DNA of 15,782 nt from contig DIJC01000025.1 in the NCBI GenBank assembly GCA_002421005.1, positions 1 through 15,782 on the forward strand. The letters run 5' to 3'. Position numbers and translations under genes: made by a program. The stretch is from Enterobacteriaceae bacterium UBA5654 (GTDB taxonomy: Bacteria > Pseudomonadota > Gammaproteobacteria > Enterobacterales > Enterobacteriaceae). The number at the start of each line of letters is the position of its first letter. The first letter of the stretch is position 1. Below, in pieces: positions 14,612 through 15,782 of the stretch. The notes below the pieces were generated by a model. The model searched no databases. It was not told the origin of the DNA and was given only the letters and a program-made list of their open reading frames with translations.

Positions 14612-15625
14612 ATGAAGGTTCTGGTCACGGGCGCAACCAGCGGTTTAGGCCGAAACGCGGTCGAGTTTTTGCGGCATAAAGGCATCAGCGTCAGAGCAAC
14701 CGGTCGCAATGAAGCGATGGGCAGGCTGCTGGAAAAAATGGGCGCGGAGTTCGTTCAGGCCGATCTTACCGAGCTGGTCTCTTCGCAGGCTAAAGTGATG
14801 CTCGCCGGTATTGATACCCTGTGGCACTGTTCCAGCTTTACCTCCCCGTGGGGGACGCAGGAAGCGTTTGATCTCGCTAACGTCCGCGCCACCCGCCGTC
14901 TGGGCGAATGGGCCGTGGCCTGGGGGGTGCGCAACTTTATTCATATTTCCTCGCCGTCGCTGTACTTCGACTACCATCATCATCGCAACGTGAACGAAGA
15001 GTTTCGTCCGCACCGCTTCGCCAACGAATTCGCCCGCAGTAAAGCGGCGGGTGAAGAGGTGATCCAGCTTCTGGCCCGGGCAAATCCGCAAACCCGCTTT
15101 ACCATTCTGCGCCCGCAAAGTCTGTTCGGCCCGCATGACAAAGTGTTTATCCCGCGCCTCGCGCAGATGATGCACCACTACGGCAGCGTGCTGCTGCCGC
15201 GCGGCGGCGATGCGCTGGTGGATATGACCTGTTACGAGAACGCCATCCACGCCATGTGGCTGGCCAGTCAACCTGCCTGCGACGGCCTGCTGTCAGGACG
15301 GGCCTATAACATCACCAACGGCGAGCCGAAAAAACTGCGCAGCATCGTGCAGACGCTGATTGATGAACTGAATATTCACTGCCGCATCCGCTCGGTGCCG
15401 TATCCAATGCTGGACATTATCGCCCGCAGCATGGAGCGCTTCGGCAATAAAACCGCTAAAGAACCGGCGTTTACCCACTACGGCGTTTCCAAACTGAATT
15501 TCGATTTCACGCTCGATATTACGCGGGCGCGGGAGGAGCTGGGATATCAGCCGGTGATCACGCTGAATGAAGGGATCGAGCGCACTGCGGCGTGGCTGCG
15601 GGATCACGGGAAGTTACACCGCTAA
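14612..15625 (+). CDS. ybjS: YbjS, extended SDR-family NAD(P)-binding protein
   Basis: 337 residues, equal to E. coli YbjS. The Rossmann motif GATSGLG is at 7-13, followed by Arg29/Gly31 and ADL (50-52). The fold resembles 3-beta-hydroxysteroid dehydrogenase/isomerase and other sugar- or sterol-type extended SDRs. The position of the catalytic tyrosine is Phe140 (FARSK, 140-144), while the lysine Lys144 and the SSPS segment (113-116) are kept. I believe E. coli YbjS has the same Phe. Its activity and substrate are unknown. The ATG at 14612 starts MKVLVTGATSG as in E. coli; an earlier in-frame ATG at 14549 would add 21 residues of unrelated sequence. The ribosome site is weak (CGGA, 6 bases upstream). 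The 85-base gap from ybjT shows no terminator, so it may share the transcript. Confidence 0.92.
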   Translation: MKVLVTGATSGLGRNAVEFLRHKGISVRATGRNEAMGRLLEKMGAEFVQADLTELVSSQAKVMLAGIDTLWHCSSFTSPWGTQEAFDLANVRATRRLGEWAVAWGVRNFIHISSPSLYFDYHHHRNVNEEFRPHRFANEFARSKAAGEEVIQLLARANPQTRFTILRPQSLFGPHDKVFIPRLAQMMHHYGSVLLPRGGDALVDMTCYENAIHAMWLASQPACDGLLSGRAYNITNGEPKKLRSIVQTLIDELNIHCRIRSVPYPMLDIIARSMERFGNKTAKEPAFTHYGVSKLNFDFTLDITRAREELGYQPVITLNEGIERTAAWLRDHGKLHR

Positions 15626-15782
15626 CGGAGAGTGGATATCCTTGTGCCTGCCTGATGTCACCGAACTCGCCCCCTCTCCCCGGCCCTCTCCCTCAAGGGA
15701 GAGGGAGTGGTCAGTGCCCCGCAACAGGGTTGGTGCATCACTCAAGCCTGAGTAAAAATAACAAATCCAGTCACCACGCCGG
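15626..15782. other. 3' spacer after ybjS to window edge
   Basis: No gene is recognised. Besides the C/T-rich palindrome, a short dyad ACTCA-AGCC-TGAGT (15738-15751) is followed by AAAAATAAC. In E. coli the next gene (amiD) would converge here from the minus strand, but I do not recognise its C-terminus before the window ends. Confidence 0.5.
15672..15707. repeat. C/T-rich palindromic intergenic repeat
   Basis: CCCTCTCCCT (15684-15693) pairs perfectly with AGGGAGAGGG (15696-15705), a 10-bp stem with a minimal loop. A second copy of CCCTCTCCC lies just upstream (15672-15680) and could compete for the same 3' arm. It resembles the dispersed CCCTCTCCC/GGGAGAGGG intergenic palindromes common in Enterobacter- and Klebsiella-type genomes. 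No T-run follows, so it is not a standard terminator. Confidence 0.7.

Noticed and set aside
15567..15755. Small open frame crossing the terminal palindrome
   Set aside because: It overlaps the end of ybjS in another frame and runs through the repeat, giving low-complexity translation with no ribosome site.
1..15782. CRISPR array, tRNA, insertion sequence or phage remnant
   Set aside because: No spaced direct repeats, cloverleaf-like sequence, transposase motifs or terminal inverted repeats were seen.

Overview
The window is chromosomal core-genome DNA from a member of the Enterobacteriaceae. Nearly every protein matches an Escherichia coli protein along its whole length (ClpS, CspD, MacB, MacA, YbjD, LysO, Hcp, Hcr, PoxB, LtaE, YbjT, YbjS), and the order follows the E. 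coli clpA-to-ybjS segment read in one direction. GC-rich coding DNA, a DoxX-family gene between hcr and poxB, and the lack of ybjX and aqpZ (both present in this segment in E. coli K-12) point to an Enterobacter/Klebsiella-type relative rather than E. coli itself. The genus is an inference from memory of gene order.

Layout. Positions 1-65 hold the first codons of clpA, preceded by clpS; both are on the minus strand and form the ClpAP protease/adaptor locus. A 325-base divergent spacer separates them from cspD (+). cspD converges on macB across a strong bidirectional hairpin terminator at 994-1025. macA-macB (minus strand, overlapping by 4 bases) encode the periplasmic adaptor and ABC transporter of the MacAB-TolC exporter. 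Upstream on the same strand is ybjD, an OLD-family ATPase/TOPRIM protein. lysO (+, lysine exporter) is divergent from ybjD.

The right half is mostly redox and carbon metabolism. hcp-hcr (+) form the nitric-oxide-responsive hybrid-cluster protein and its NADH reductase, behind a readable FNR-like site and an NsrR-like operator. A DoxX-family membrane protein (minus) converges on hcr and diverges from poxB. poxB (pyruvate:quinone oxidoreductase) is followed closely by ltaE (threonine aldolase) and ybjT (atypical SDR plus DUF2867), and then by ybjS (atypical extended SDR). The last 150 bases contain a C/T-rich palindrome resembling a dispersed intergenic repeat.

I found no transposase, integrase, tRNA, rRNA, CRISPR array or phage gene, and no frameshifted gene. 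I do not see an undescribed multi-gene system. The points most worth a second look are the DoxX gene paired with poxB, the two adjacent SDR proteins that lack the usual catalytic tyrosine, the stand-alone OLD nuclease-like protein, and several regulatory sites that can be read in the spacers.
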